Of a DNA stretch of 64,000 nucleotides, positions 9,447 through 17,453 are shown in pieces. The stretch is taken from positions 62,001 through 126,000 of the forward strand of contig NZ_JBHRSA010000003.1 in NCBI RefSeq assembly GCF_042643145.1, read 5' to 3'. The notes beneath the pieces are model-generated. The model worked only from the letters and a program-made list of their open reading frames with translations, was not told where the DNA came from and searched no databases. The position numbers were made by a program, and so were the translations under genes. Source of the stretch: Virgibacillus_O xinjiangensis. GTDB lineage: Bacteria > Bacillota > Bacilli > Bacillales > Amphibacillaceae. How positions within the stretch are numbered: the stretch's first letter is position 1; every line of letters begins with the position of its first letter.

Positions 9447-10889
9447 ATGCCGAACACATATCAAGGTAACAGACAGATTCTCTTCCTGACTACACTGGCA
9501 TTTTTTGTAAGTGTCCTAGTCTGGTTCAATATGGCACCTTTCCAATCCCTCATCATGGAACAGATGGGACTGTCGAGGGATGAAATAGGGGTGTTGATGC
9601 TGGTGAACCTGGCTCTGGCCATCCCGGCGAGGGTTATAATGGGACAGTGGGTGGACCGGTTCGGACCGAGGAAAGTTTTTTCCATTCTCTTGATGGTAAT
9701 GAGTATTCCCTGTCTCCTGTTCGCTTTCGGGAATTCATACAGTCAGCTGCTGGTTTCCCGGTTGCTGCTTGGTGGAATTGGCGGGAGTTTTGTGGTTGGT
9801 ATCCGCATGCTGTCGGAATGGTTCCCGCAGCGCCAGGCTGGGTTTGTACAAGGTATCTATGCCGGGTGGGGAAATTTCGGATCGGCAGCGGCCGCCTTTT
9901 CCCTGCCTGGGGTGGCTCTCATCTTCGGCGGAGACAATGGCTGGAGATTTGCTATTGCTTTAACAGGGGTCATTGCCCTGGTTTATGGAGTTATTTATTA
10001 CTTTACAGCGGAGGATTCTCCGGCCGGGAAGGATTTTAAGCAATCTTCTTCCTCCGGTGTCATGAAGGTTACCAGTGTACCTGACCTTTTCCTCCTGATG
10101 GTGACTTCATTCCCGCTTTATGGCGGACTTGCGGTACTTGTCTGGTCACTGCAGCGAACTTCCATGCTTCCTGCAGAATGGGTGATAGCACTGTATATCC
10201 TGCTGGGGGGCTTGTACCTGACCCGAGCGGTGAGGATATGGACAGCCAACTGGGCCCATTTGAAAAAGGAGATTCCAAGAGAAGAAAGATATTCCATGAG
10301 TCAGGTGAGTATCTTAAGCATTTCCTATTTTGCCACATTTGGTGCAGAATTGGCTGTTATATCCATGTTGCCCATGTTTTATCAAGACACGTTTATGCTT
10401 GGTGCTGTAGGAGCCGGGATGATTGCCAGCAGTTTTGCATTCACAAATCTTGCTGCCCGCCCTGCAGGCGGCTGGCTCAGTGATAAGTTTGGACGGAAGC
10501 GAGTGTTAATGACACTATTGTTACTTCTGGGGATTTTATATGTCAGCATGTCATTTCTTTCCTCCCACTGGCCGGTTGTTATAGCAGTCATCTTGACGAT
10601 GTGCTGTTCCATGGTCGGGCAGGCAGCATCTGGCTCGGTATTTTCACTGGTTCCTTTGGTGAAAAAGAATAATACGGGACAGGTGTCGGGGATGGTTGGT
10701 GCCTATGGAAATATAGGATCGGTCTGTTTCCTGGCAGTTCTCCATATGGTTAACCCCGTTTTCTTCTTCCTCACAATCGGGGCCGCTGCCTTTCTATGCT
10801 TTGGGTTGACCTTCTTTATAAAAGAGTCCCAGAGTCAGAAGACAGCAATAAGGAGCCCAGTGGAAGAAGAAATCTTACAAGCCCGCTGA
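9447..10889 (+). CDS. nasA: Nitrate/nitrite transporter, MFS NarK/NasA type
   Basis: A 480-residue major facilitator with about twelve membrane segments. The family loop GQWVDRFGPRKV and a glycine-rich stretch (RLLLGGIGGSFVVGIRMLSEWFP) match the nitrate-nitrite porter signature, and GWLSDKFGRKRVL marks the second half. It probably imports nitrate for NasC and may also move nitrite. It closes the cluster, 46 bases after nasC behind AGAAGGAGG. In B. subtilis nasA is divergent from nasBCDEF, whereas here it is last in one co-directional run. Whether it is NasA- or NarK-like in function cannot be settled here. Confidence 0.92.
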   Translation: MPNTYQGNRQILFLTTLAFFVSVLVWFNMAPFQSLIMEQMGLSRDEIGVLMLVNLALAIPARVIMGQWVDRFGPRKVFSILLMVMSIPCLLFAFGNSYSQLLVSRLLLGGIGGSFVVGIRMLSEWFPQRQAGFVQGIYAGWGNFGSAAAAFSLPGVALIFGGDNGWRFAIALTGVIALVYGVIYYFTAEDSPAGKDFKQSSSSGVMKVTSVPDLFLLMVTSFPLYGGLAVLVWSLQRTSMLPAEWVIALYILLGGLYLTRAVRIWTANWAHLKKEIPREERYSMSQVSILSISYFATFGAELAVISMLPMFYQDTFMLGAVGAGMIASSFAFTNLAARPAGGWLSDKFGRKRVLMTLLLLLGILYVSMSFLSSHWPVVIAVILTMCCSMVGQAASGSVFSLVPLVKKNNTGQVSGMVGAYGNIGSVCFLAVLHMVNPVFFFLTIGAAAFLCFGLTFFIKESQSQKTAIRSPVEEEILQAR

Positions 10890-10913
10890 CACTATTTAAA
10901 AGAAAATGACTGA

Positions 10914-10950
10914 GCGGACAGTTTCGTTTAATGGAGTTGTCCGTTTCGTC
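10914..10950 (+). terminator. Possible terminator after the nitrate cluster
   Basis: CGGACA (10915-10920) pairs with TGTCCG (10938-10943) around a 17-base loop and is followed by TTTCGT. The U-tract is weak, so termination may be partial. Confidence 0.45.
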
Positions 10951-10952
10951 CC

Positions 10953-11141
10953 AACTCGGGCCATGCCGCCGCTCACACATGCCGCACTTGCCACAACTCA
11001 GGCGCCACCCAGCCTCACTCGTGCCGCACCCACCTCAACTCGGGCGCCACCCAGCCTCACCCGTGCCACACCGCCTCCCACTCGTGCCCCACCCAGCCTT
11101 ACACGTGCCACACCCACCTCAACTCAGGCGCCACCGCCCCC
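10953..11141 (+). repeat. 21-bp tandem repeat array A, nine units
   Basis: Nine consecutive 21-bp units with no indels share the core ACTCGkGCCsCACCC, each with a variable pyrimidine-rich tail. Unit starts fall at 10953, 10974, 10995 and so on. In one frame the units read as a heptad such as TRAPPSL, but the only open frame begins at 10906 with no ribosome site and overlaps the hairpin. I regard it as non-coding. The same unit recurs in array B at 13726-13830. Confidence 0.85.
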
Positions 11142-11177
11142 AACCCCAAACACCCCCAACACAAATTTCTTCAAATT

Positions 11178-11219
11178 TTGACCTGCGTCAAGGAAGCCAC
11201 AAGCCTGACGTCTTATACT
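11178..11219 (+). promoter_or_regulatory. FNR/CRP-like box and class II promoter of the HMA protein gene
   Basis: TTGACCTGCGTCAA (11178-11191) is a perfect TTGAC-N4-GTCAA dyad. Its centre at 11184.5 is 41.5 bases upstream of the start predicted from -10 TATACT (11214-11219), the standard class II activation distance. The -35 slot itself (around 11191-11196) is poor, as expected for an activated promoter. Confidence 0.65.
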
Positions 11220-11251
11220 GAAGATAGAATAAAACAAAGGAGAGATACCCA

Positions 11252-11473
11252 ATGAAAACAGCAAAATTCCAATTGGAACCACTCACTTGCCCATCCTGCA
11301 TCAAAAAAATTGAAGGGAAATTAGGTAGGATGGAAGGGGTCTCTGAAGCAAAGGTTCTATTTCACTCAAGCAAGGTGAAGGCACAATATGACGAATCCAA
11401 GGTCAAAGCCAAAGACCTGGAGGAGACCATCTCCAATTTGGGCTATCCTGTGCAGTCTTCCAAAGTCTCATAG
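11252..11473 (+). CDS. Small heavy-metal-associated (HMA) domain protein
   Basis: This 73-residue ferredoxin-fold protein has the metal-binding motif LTCPSCIKKIEG near residues 11-22. It contains CPSC rather than the GMTCxxC of copper chaperones such as CopZ at 20179. It probably binds a soft or transition metal and may hand it to the ATPase encoded next, which lacks its own HMA domain. GGAGAG precedes the ATG by about nine bases. It has its own FNR-like promoter and a strong hairpin after it, so it is a separate transcript from the ATPase gene. Confidence 0.85.
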   Translation: MKTAKFQLEPLTCPSCIKKIEGKLGRMEGVSEAKVLFHSSKVKAQYDESKVKAKDLEETISNLGYPVQSSKVS

Positions 11474-11481
11474 ATAATCAT

Positions 11482-11510
11482 GCAGGCAGTCCAACAGGGC
11501 TGCCTGCAGT
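11482..11510 (+). terminator. Hairpin after the HMA protein gene
   Basis: GCAGGCAG (11482-11489) pairs perfectly with CTGCCTGC (11500-11507), followed by AGTCTTT. The hairpin is strong and the U-tract short. Confidence 0.6.
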
Positions 11511-11557
11511 CTTTCCAGCGGAGGACTGCCAGGAACCCATAAGAAATCGGGTCGAAG

Positions 11558-11599
11558 TTGATGCAGGTCAATTATTTCTTCGGACATTGGTCGTATGAT
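11558..11599 (+). promoter_or_regulatory. FNR/CRP-like box and class II promoter of the P1B ATPase gene
   Basis: TTGATGCAGGTCAA (11558-11571) is the reverse complement of the box at 11178 with a single mismatch. Its centre at 11564.5 is 29.5 bases ahead of the -10 TATGAT (11594-11599), exactly the spacing of the first promoter, again with no usable -35. Confidence 0.65.
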
Positions 11600-11689
11600 G
11601 GAACCATGAGGAAATACAGATGGCAGCCGGAAATCTTAGAGAGATAGATTTTTACCGGCAATGCTGTCTCAACAAAGGAGAAGATGATA

Positions 11690-13585
11690 ATGATTGGTTG
11701 GATCCATCAGCAAATCAATAAAATCACTGCTGTTTCGGGATTGCTGCTGCTGGCGGCGCTCGCTGCTTATATCGGCGGTTTTGATGGAGTGAGACAGGGG
11801 ACGTTGGTGGCTGCAACGGCCATTGCCGGCGTGCCGATTGCCATCAAGGCATACCAGGCGCTCCGTATGAAGGCATTCAGTATTGAACTGCTGGTAACCA
11901 TCGCGGTGGTGGGTGCCCTCCTAATCGGAGAATATGTAGAATCGGCAGCTGTAACGTTCCTTTTCTTGTTCGGGGCTTATTTGGAAGCGAGAACATTGGA
12001 AAAGACCCGTTCATCGTTGAAGGATCTGGTTGATATGGCACCACAGGAAGCGGTAGTCATTCGTGATGGAAATCAGGTGAACGTTCCGGTGGAGGATGTT
12101 CAAGAAGGAGAGACGATTGTCATTCGCTCTGGCGGAAAAGTGCCGGTGGATGGCAGGGTTCTCACCGGCCAGGCATCGTTGAATGAAGCAGCGATAACGG
12201 GTGAGTCGGTGCCAGCGGCGAAAACGCAGAAGGATCAAGTCTTCAGTGGAACGATCGTCGACCATGGCTATATAGAAGTGATTGCTGAAAGAGTCGGAGA
12301 TGACACGACCTTTGCCAAAATCATTGAACTCGTCGAGGAAGCTCAGGAGACCAAATCGAAAACAGAGAAGTTTCTGAATCGCTTTGCCAATGTCTATACA
12401 CCGGCCGTTGTCTTGTTGTCCATCCTCGTTTACGCCCTGACAAAAGATCTCCATCTCGCCATCACGTTTCTGGTTGTGGCCTGCCCGGGAGCCCTGGTGA
12501 TTGGTGCACCGGTTTCCACTGTAGCGGGGATCGGCAATGGAGCGAAACATGGTGTGCTACTGAAGGGTGGGGAAGTCATGGATCAATTATCCAAGGTAGA
12601 TACCATCGTCTTTGACAAGACCGGAACACTCACCAAGGGGAAACCCGAAGTGACGGACATCCAAGTGTTTAACGGACATGATTCGACCGAACTTCTACGG
12701 CTTGCTGCTAAAGCGGAAACTATCTCCGAGCATCATTTGGGACAGACGGTTGTCAGAGAAGCAGCTTCGAGGAAACTCAAGTTGGCTGAGGGTGACGTGC
12801 AAGGAGAAGTCTTGAAGGGAAACGGACTTTTGGCTATAGTGGATGATCGACAACTGGCTATCGGCAATAGAAAATTGATGGAAAAACAGGGAATCCTCAT
12901 CCCGGACGAAATCAACAACCATGCCCTCACAAAAGAGAAAGAAGGAAATACAGCTGTATTCGCGGCGGTTGACGGGGAAATCGCCGGGATCATTTCCATT
13001 GCCGATCAAATTCGTGAGGATGCGGTAGAAGCACTAACTGTCATGAGGAGGAATGGTGTCAAGCAGATGGTCATGTTGACAGGAGACAACCGCCATACGG
13101 CAGAGGTTGTAGCCGACCGCCTCGGCCTGGATGCATTCCATGCAGAACTGCTGCCGGAACAGAAGGTGGAATATGTCCAGCACCTCAAACGAACCGGCCA
13201 TGTGGTGGCCATGGCGGGTGATGGAATCAATGATGCACCGGCAATCGCTGTCGCTGATATCGGTCTGGCGATGGGAGAGGGAGGAACGGATATTTCCATG
13301 GAAACGGCCGATGTAGTACTGATGGCCGACAAACTGAACCAGTTCTCCCATGCTTATTCTCTAGCGAAAGCAACGGTCCGCAACATGAAGCAGAACACCT
13401 TGTTCGCGGTCGGGATTGTATTTGTCCTGCTGATCGGTGTCCTGATGGGAGATATCCATCTGGCATCCGGTATGTTCATCCACGAGGCAAGCGTCCTGAT
13501 CGTCATCCTCAATGCGATGAGGCTGATCCGTTTCAACCGTTCAAAAGGGAAAAAGAGGATGGAGGCACTGCCTGCTGAAGTATAG
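11690..13585 (+). CDS. Heavy-metal P1B-type ATPase with a CPG transmembrane motif
   Basis: An ATP-driven metal exporter of about 631 residues. Seen motifs are TGES (actuator), the phosphorylation site DKTGTLTKG (Asp309), a histidine motif in SEHHLGQ, TGDN and GDGINDAP. It has no N-terminal HMA domain. The membrane motif is ACPGALVIGAP (Cys265-Pro-Gly) instead of the usual CPC, SPC or CPH, and the last helix has HEASVLIVILNAMRL, which recalls the HEGGT motif of P1B-4 pumps. The metal cannot be named. The start at 11690 is nine bases from AAAGGAG; ATG 11684 is only three away. The FNR-like promoter suggests control by redox or oxygen state. Confidence 0.9.
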   Translation: MIGWIHQQINKITAVSGLLLLAALAAYIGGFDGVRQGTLVAATAIAGVPIAIKAYQALRMKAFSIELLVTIAVVGALLIGEYVESAAVTFLFLFGAYLEARTLEKTRSSLKDLVDMAPQEAVVIRDGNQVNVPVEDVQEGETIVIRSGGKVPVDGRVLTGQASLNEAAITGESVPAAKTQKDQVFSGTIVDHGYIEVIAERVGDDTTFAKIIELVEEAQETKSKTEKFLNRFANVYTPAVVLLSILVYALTKDLHLAITFLVVACPGALVIGAPVSTVAGIGNGAKHGVLLKGGEVMDQLSKVDTIVFDKTGTLTKGKPEVTDIQVFNGHDSTELLRLAAKAETISEHHLGQTVVREAASRKLKLAEGDVQGEVLKGNGLLAIVDDRQLAIGNRKLMEKQGILIPDEINNHALTKEKEGNTAVFAAVDGEIAGIISIADQIREDAVEALTVMRRNGVKQMVMLTGDNRHTAEVVADRLGLDAFHAELLPEQKVEYVQHLKRTGHVVAMAGDGINDAPAIAVADIGLAMGEGGTDISMETADVVLMADKLNQFSHAYSLAKATVRNMKQNTLFAVGIVFVLLIGVLMGDIHLASGMFIHEASVLIVILNAMRLIRFNRSKGKKRMEALPAEV

Positions 13586-13604
13586 TAAACGTTAGAAGGA
13601 ATAT

Positions 13605-13639
13605 GGAATTGCCTCCCAAGAGGTGAGGGAGGCAATTCC
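13605..13639 (+). terminator. Hairpin terminator after the P1B ATPase gene
   Basis: GGAATTGCCTCCC (13605-13617) pairs perfectly with GGGAGGCAATTCC (13627-13639) around a nine-base loop. No long U-tract follows. Confidence 0.6.
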
Positions 13640-13725
13640 TGCGAGGCATTAATCTCCAGTAGGTGCAGGAGGGTATCTGTATTTGACTCTCTTTAATAGA
13701 AACTCTCATGCTTGCCAGTCACTCC

Positions 13726-13830
13726 TACTCGGGCGCCAGCCCCCTCCGCTCGTGCCGCACCCACACACACTCGTGCCCCAGCAATTCCTGCTCGGGCCTC
13801 AGCACCTCCAACTCGGGCGCCGGCATCCCC
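13726..13830 (+). repeat. 21-bp tandem repeat array B, five units
   Basis: Five 21-bp units in perfect register share the core ACTCGkGCnCCAG with array A at 10953-11141. In one frame they also read TRAP-like heptads, but that frame has no start with a ribosome site and soon stops. The array lies between the ATPase terminator and the terminator of the convergent ydhK gene. Confidence 0.82.
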
Positions 13831-13867
13831 GCTCCACCAACCTGCCAATTAAGCCATATCATTCAAA

Positions 13868-13892
13868 AACCCCTTCCGTCCTGGAAGGGGTT
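13868..13892 (-). terminator. Terminator of ydhK-like gene
   Basis: AACCCCTTCC pairs with GGAAGGGGTT around a five-base loop just past the stop codon. On the minus strand a short A/T-rich tract follows. Confidence 0.75.
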
Positions 13893-13905
13893 GATCATTC
13901 ACCTA

Positions 13906-14541
13906 TTATTCCGCGGTTAATTCACTCTCTGTCACCCATTTGTGATTGGTCACTTCTTCTCCGCCGGTAGTAGTGAAGTCTACCATATAAACTGTGGTAT
14001 CCACTGCTTCGTCTATCTCTGCAACAGCTCCATCCATGCCCTGCATATGATCAGCATCCAAGGTTACCTCTTCCCCGGCTTCCACTGGCTCATCGCCGGG
14101 ATTTTCCAGTTCTTCATGGATGACCCACTTATGGTTCTCTACCGGTTCGCCACCGTCAACAGGTGTATAGGAAACTACGTAAGCAGTGGTATCATAAGCA
14201 CCGGAGATGGTTGCTTCTGCACCTTCCATCCCATTCATATGGCTTGCTTCGATAATGGCCGTGCTTCCTGTTTCATATGTCGGATCTTCGGCTTCCTTCA
14301 GCTCGTCCGGCACTTCACCGGAGCTTGAGTGGTTATGTCCTTCCATGCCTTCTCCAGCGGATTCCGTATTATCCTCCGAACTTTCATCTCCTTCATCATT
14401 TTCCGTTTCCGTGGATTCCGTCTCTGTACCTTCGTTAGTCTCCGTTGTGCCGGTTTCCTCCTGGCTGCCTCCTCCACAGGCAGCCAGCATAAAGCTAAGT
14501 ACGAGCACGGTCATTCCCACCCATATTTTCTTCCAATCCAT
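13906..14541 (-). CDS. ydhK: YdhK family lipoprotein (two DUF1541 repeats)
   Basis: A 211-residue secreted lipoprotein. The signal peptide ends in a lipobox, LAAC, at about residue 21. A very acidic Glu/Thr-rich linker (residues 25-65) leads to two homologous repeats of about 60 residues, each with a His-Met signature (ASHMNGMEGA and ADHMQGMDGA) and ending in NHKWV. Repeated His/Met motifs and the copper neighbours suggest binding of copper or another metal outside the cell; this is inference. AAGGAGGAG lies ahead of the ATG. Confidence 0.9.
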   Translation of the reverse strand: MDWKKIWVGMTVLVLSFMLAACGGGSQEETGTTETNEGTETESTETENDEGDESSEDNTESAGEGMEGHNHSSSGEVPDELKEAEDPTYETGSTAIIEASHMNGMEGAEATISGAYDTTAYVVSYTPVDGGEPVENHKWVIHEELENPGDEPVEAGEEVTLDADHMQGMDGAVAEIDEAVDTTVYMVDFTTTGGEEVTNHKWVTESELTAE

Positions 14542-14793
14542 TGTAAGCTCCTCCTTTGTGCACGTATTTTTTATGCGTACAATGATTACTCTACCCGAGA
14601 ATTATGCAATTTCTATGCAGATGCTGTTACAAATTTTTTACGTGATTCGCTAGAGATGCAATCTTTTTGGCTGTCCGTTATATTGAGAGGAGAATGGCGT
14701 GAGGTCAATCCGTAGAAGGGAAAAATCCCGCTGTATGACAGAGGAACCTGCTGAGACTCTCCGCTACAAAAAGGAAATATAAGACTAGAGGCT

Positions 14794-16188
14794 ATGAAGA
14801 TGTTGAATAGAATTTCATTTAAAATAGGATTATTGTTTTTGGTTTTCCTTACCATTTTGGAAATCCTTTTATTTTTTATATTGTATATCAATCTGGCCAA
14901 CACACGGGTGGAAGAAGTGATGGAGAATCTTTTGGCACGAGGGAATACCCATCGGGACGTGCTGGAAGACAATTTCGATGAGCAGACGATGGAACATGTA
15001 GGAATGATGGAGGCTGCTTCCGATTTTATTGTGATCATTACCGATGAGGATGGTAACGTTGTAACACATTCTGACCCCCTTGTACCGGAAATGACGGCTG
15101 TCATGGAACATACCGAGGATCATCATGCGGACCGGGAGGGGGAAGTGGTAGAGGAACGCTGGAAAGAACGGAACTATATAGCCACCGACAGTCCCATTAC
15201 TTTGAACGGACAGCATAAAGGCCATGTCTTCATGTTTGCGGATACCAAACATGTAAAAAGGGTGCTGGATCAACTGAGTGATCAATTCATCGTGATCGGT
15301 TTCCTTACTGTAGGAATTACCATCGCTACCATTTTCATCTTATCCAGATTTATCACATACCCGTTGATCCAGATGAAAGAAGCGACCGAGCAGCTCAGTA
15401 AAGGGAGGAACAAAGTGAAACTCCAGACGGGACGAGGGGATGAGTTAGGGGAATTAGCCAATTCAATCAGCACCCTTTCCGATGACTTGGAAAGGATGAA
15501 GAGGGAACGGAGGGAATTTTTCTCCAGTATTTCGCATGAACTGAGGACCCCGATGACTTATATTAAAGGCTATGCAGATATTCTGACGAGGAAGGACCTC
15601 TCCGAGAAGGACAGAGAGTCTTATATCCACATCATCCGCGAGGAGACGGAACAATTGGCCACACTGGTTAAAAATCTTTTCGATCTGGCGAAAATGGACC
15701 AGCATAAGTTTGTGATCAACAAGCAAGTTGTACGGCTGGACACCTTCCTCCAGTCTATTGTGGGACTAGTAGAGCCAGTGTTTGCAGAAAAGGATATCAG
15801 CTTATCTGTATCCTGCCCGGAAGAAATTACAATGAGAGCGGATCCCGAGCGTTTCCAGCAGGTATTGTTGAATATCCTTGATAATGCGGGAAAACACGCG
15901 GATCCATATAGTGTCGTTTATCTGACAGCCAGCCCTGTGGAGAGGGATGTACGTCTCTCCATCACCAATACGGGGGAGGGGATCCCTAAAGAAGAGCTTC
16001 CCTATGTATTCAACCGTTTATACCGGGTGGAGAAATCCCGTTCCCGTGCCGCAGGAGGGGCCGGATTAGGACTCTCCATCGCCAAAGAAATTGTCGAAGC
16101 CCATGGAGGTTCCATAGAAATGACGAGCCAGCCTGGGAAAGAAACAAAAGTGACCATATATATCGAGAGGGGGAACGACCTTGCATAA
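14794..16188 (+). CDS. Two-component sensor histidine kinase
   Basis: A membrane kinase of 464 residues: helix 1 near residues 10-33, an extracellular domain of about 130 residues, helix 2 near 165-185, a HAMP linker, the phosphoacceptor H248 in ISHELRTP, and an ATPase domain with NILDNAGKHA and GAGLGLSIAKEIV. The outer domain includes an acidic/His stretch (MEHTEDHHADREGE) that could bind a metal. The signal is unknown; the location between ydhK and the copper genes hints at metals or envelope stress. Its end overlaps the regulator start by eight bases, indicating coupled translation. Confidence 0.92.
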   Translation: MKMLNRISFKIGLLFLVFLTILEILLFFILYINLANTRVEEVMENLLARGNTHRDVLEDNFDEQTMEHVGMMEAASDFIVIITDEDGNVVTHSDPLVPEMTAVMEHTEDHHADREGEVVEERWKERNYIATDSPITLNGQHKGHVFMFADTKHVKRVLDQLSDQFIVIGFLTVGITIATIFILSRFITYPLIQMKEATEQLSKGRNKVKLQTGRGDELGELANSISTLSDDLERMKRERREFFSSISHELRTPMTYIKGYADILTRKDLSEKDRESYIHIIREETEQLATLVKNLFDLAKMDQHKFVINKQVVRLDTFLQSIVGLVEPVFAEKDISLSVSCPEEITMRADPERFQQVLLNILDNAGKHADPYSVVYLTASPVERDVRLSITNTGEGIPKEELPYVFNRLYRVEKSRSRAAGGAGLGLSIAKEIVEAHGGSIEMTSQPGKETKVTIYIERGNDLA

Positions 16189-16870
16189 AGTCCTGTTAGT
16201 GGATGATGAGCAGCGGATGGTGGACCTTCTGGATCTTTATCTTCAACCGTACGATTATATATGTGTAAAAGCATATGGGGCCGAGGATGCCTTGCAATAC
16301 TTGGACCAAGAGACATTTGATATTGTTTTGCTTGATATCATGATGCCGGAAATAGACGGGTGGGAACTTTGCCGGAAGATTCGGCTGTTCTCTGATGTCC
16401 CTGTCATTATGCTCACGGCCAGAGAACAGCAGGAGGATATTGTTAAAGGATTACGTATCGGGGCTGATGATTATATCACAAAGCCATTTGATGAAGAGGA
16501 ACTGCTTGCCAGGATGGAGGCACTGTTGCGGAGGAGAGCATCACAATCGAGGATCGAATGGAATGGGCTAGTCTGGGAAAAGGACCGTCACCAGCTAACC
16601 TATCATAAAGAGCCTATAAAGTTGACGCCTAAGGAGTTTGAGATGCTGGGACTATTGATGAAAAATCCTGATAAGGTCTTCAGCAGAGAACAGCTGCTTG
16701 ATGCTGTTTGGGGGATCAATGCGGAGACGGAAGGCAGGACAGTAGATTCCCATGTCAGGAACATGCGGGAAAAAATCCGTGAATCCGGCTTTCCGGTGGA
16801 CGAGCATGTTAAAACGGTATGGGGGGTCGGCTATAAATGGCTTTCCCAGAATGGCAAGCTTTCTTCTTAG
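16181..16870 (+). CDS. OmpR-family response regulator
   Basis: A 229-residue regulator with a receiver domain (phosphoacceptor D52 in VLLDIMMPEIDG; conserved Lys in DDYITKPF) and a winged-helix DNA-binding domain ending in GVGYKW. It is the partner of the kinase whose gene overlaps it. The start is TTG at 16181, inside the kinase reading frame and preceded by GAGAGGGGG. Targets are unknown; the adjacent divergent ydhK gene and the copper genes are candidates. Confidence 0.92.
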   Translation: MHKVLLVDDEQRMVDLLDLYLQPYDYICVKAYGAEDALQYLDQETFDIVLLDIMMPEIDGWELCRKIRLFSDVPVIMLTAREQQEDIVKGLRIGADDYITKPFDEEELLARMEALLRRRASQSRIEWNGLVWEKDRHQLTYHKEPIKLTPKEFEMLGLLMKNPDKVFSREQLLDAVWGINAETEGRTVDSHVRNMREKIRESGFPVDEHVKTVWGVGYKWLSQNGKLSS

Positions 16871-16885
16871 CCAATATAAAACTAA

Positions 16886-16915
16886 AACGGCACCGGTGAT
16901 TTACCGGTGACGTTC
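16886..16915. terminator. Hairpin between convergent regulator and copper-storage genes
   Basis: CACCGGT (16891-16897) pairs with ACCGGTG (16903-16909), extended by flanking partial pairs. It lies between two convergent genes and may serve both. Confidence 0.55.
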
Positions 16916-16940
16916 CTATTTGACTATAGTAAACGAAGTA

Positions 16941-17267
16941 TTATGCTACTTTCTTGCAAGCTTCTGCACATTTGAAGCAGGCATCTGCACATTTCTGGCA
17001 ATGGTCATGGTCATGTTTTTTACATTCATTTCCACAGTCTTCACAGATTTTGGCGCAGACGGAAGCCAGTTCGGAAACATATGGGGAATTACGGGAAATG
17101 GCTTGTTCCAGATAGCTGCAAATGTCAGCGCATTCCCTGTCCAAACGGATGCATTCTGCCATCATTTTGACATCGTCTTCTTTCAGACATGCATCGAAGC
17201 AGTGATTACATTCTTCCATACACTCATGTAATGTCTCCAGCAGTTCCTGATATTGTTGATGTGCCAT
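16941..17267 (-). CDS. Four-helix-bundle copper-binding protein (DUF326 / Csp type)
   Basis: A 108-residue cytosolic protein with thirteen cysteines, mostly in CxxxC pairs (HECMEECNHCFDAC, CAKICEDCGNEC, CQKCADACFKCAEAC), plus the HDHDHC tail motif. This is the pattern of bacterial copper-storage proteins, in which Cys residues line the core of a four-helix bundle and hold many Cu(I). No export signal is seen, so it probably buffers or stores cytosolic copper. It is divergent from csoR and shares its upstream region. Confidence 0.9.
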   Translation of the reverse strand: MAHQQYQELLETLHECMEECNHCFDACLKEDDVKMMAECIRLDRECADICSYLEQAISRNSPYVSELASVCAKICEDCGNECKKHDHDHCQKCADACFKCAEACKKVA

Positions 17268-17391
17268 ATTTTATTCCTCCTTCATGATTTCTTACTGTTA
17301 TATGTTTCACGTTCCATGCCCCCTTAAACTCACTTGCATGAATTCCACAAAAACTGCACAGTTTCTTAACATAAGTGTCACTGCTAATTTA

Positions 17392-17424
17392 TTGACTTTC
17401 ATACGATAGGGGGGTATCCTATAG
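17392..17424 (+). promoter_or_regulatory. CsoR-controlled promoter of the copper operon
   Basis: The promoter has -35 TTGACT (17392-17397), a 17-base spacer and -10 TATCCT (17415-17420). The spacer and -10 carry the pseudo-palindrome ATACGATAGGGGGGTAT with the G-rich centre typical of CsoR operators. Binding here would block polymerase until Cu(I) loads CsoR. Confidence 0.78.
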
Positions 17425-17453
17425 TTAGAAAACCACAAAGGGAAGTGAAGCAC

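Noticed and set aside
10906..11181. A 91-codon frame with TRAPPSL heptads
   Set aside because: No ribosome site, start overlaps the terminator of the upstream gene, and array B does not preserve a start. Kept as a finding, not a gene.
11178..11219. TTGACC at 11178 as an ordinary -35 element
   Set aside because: The distance to the -10 TATACT is 30 bases, far from 17; the dyad at -41.5 explains it better.
13683..13970. A 95-codon frame over array B
   Set aside because: It crosses the ydhK terminator and runs antisense into ydhK, and it is not in the heptad frame.
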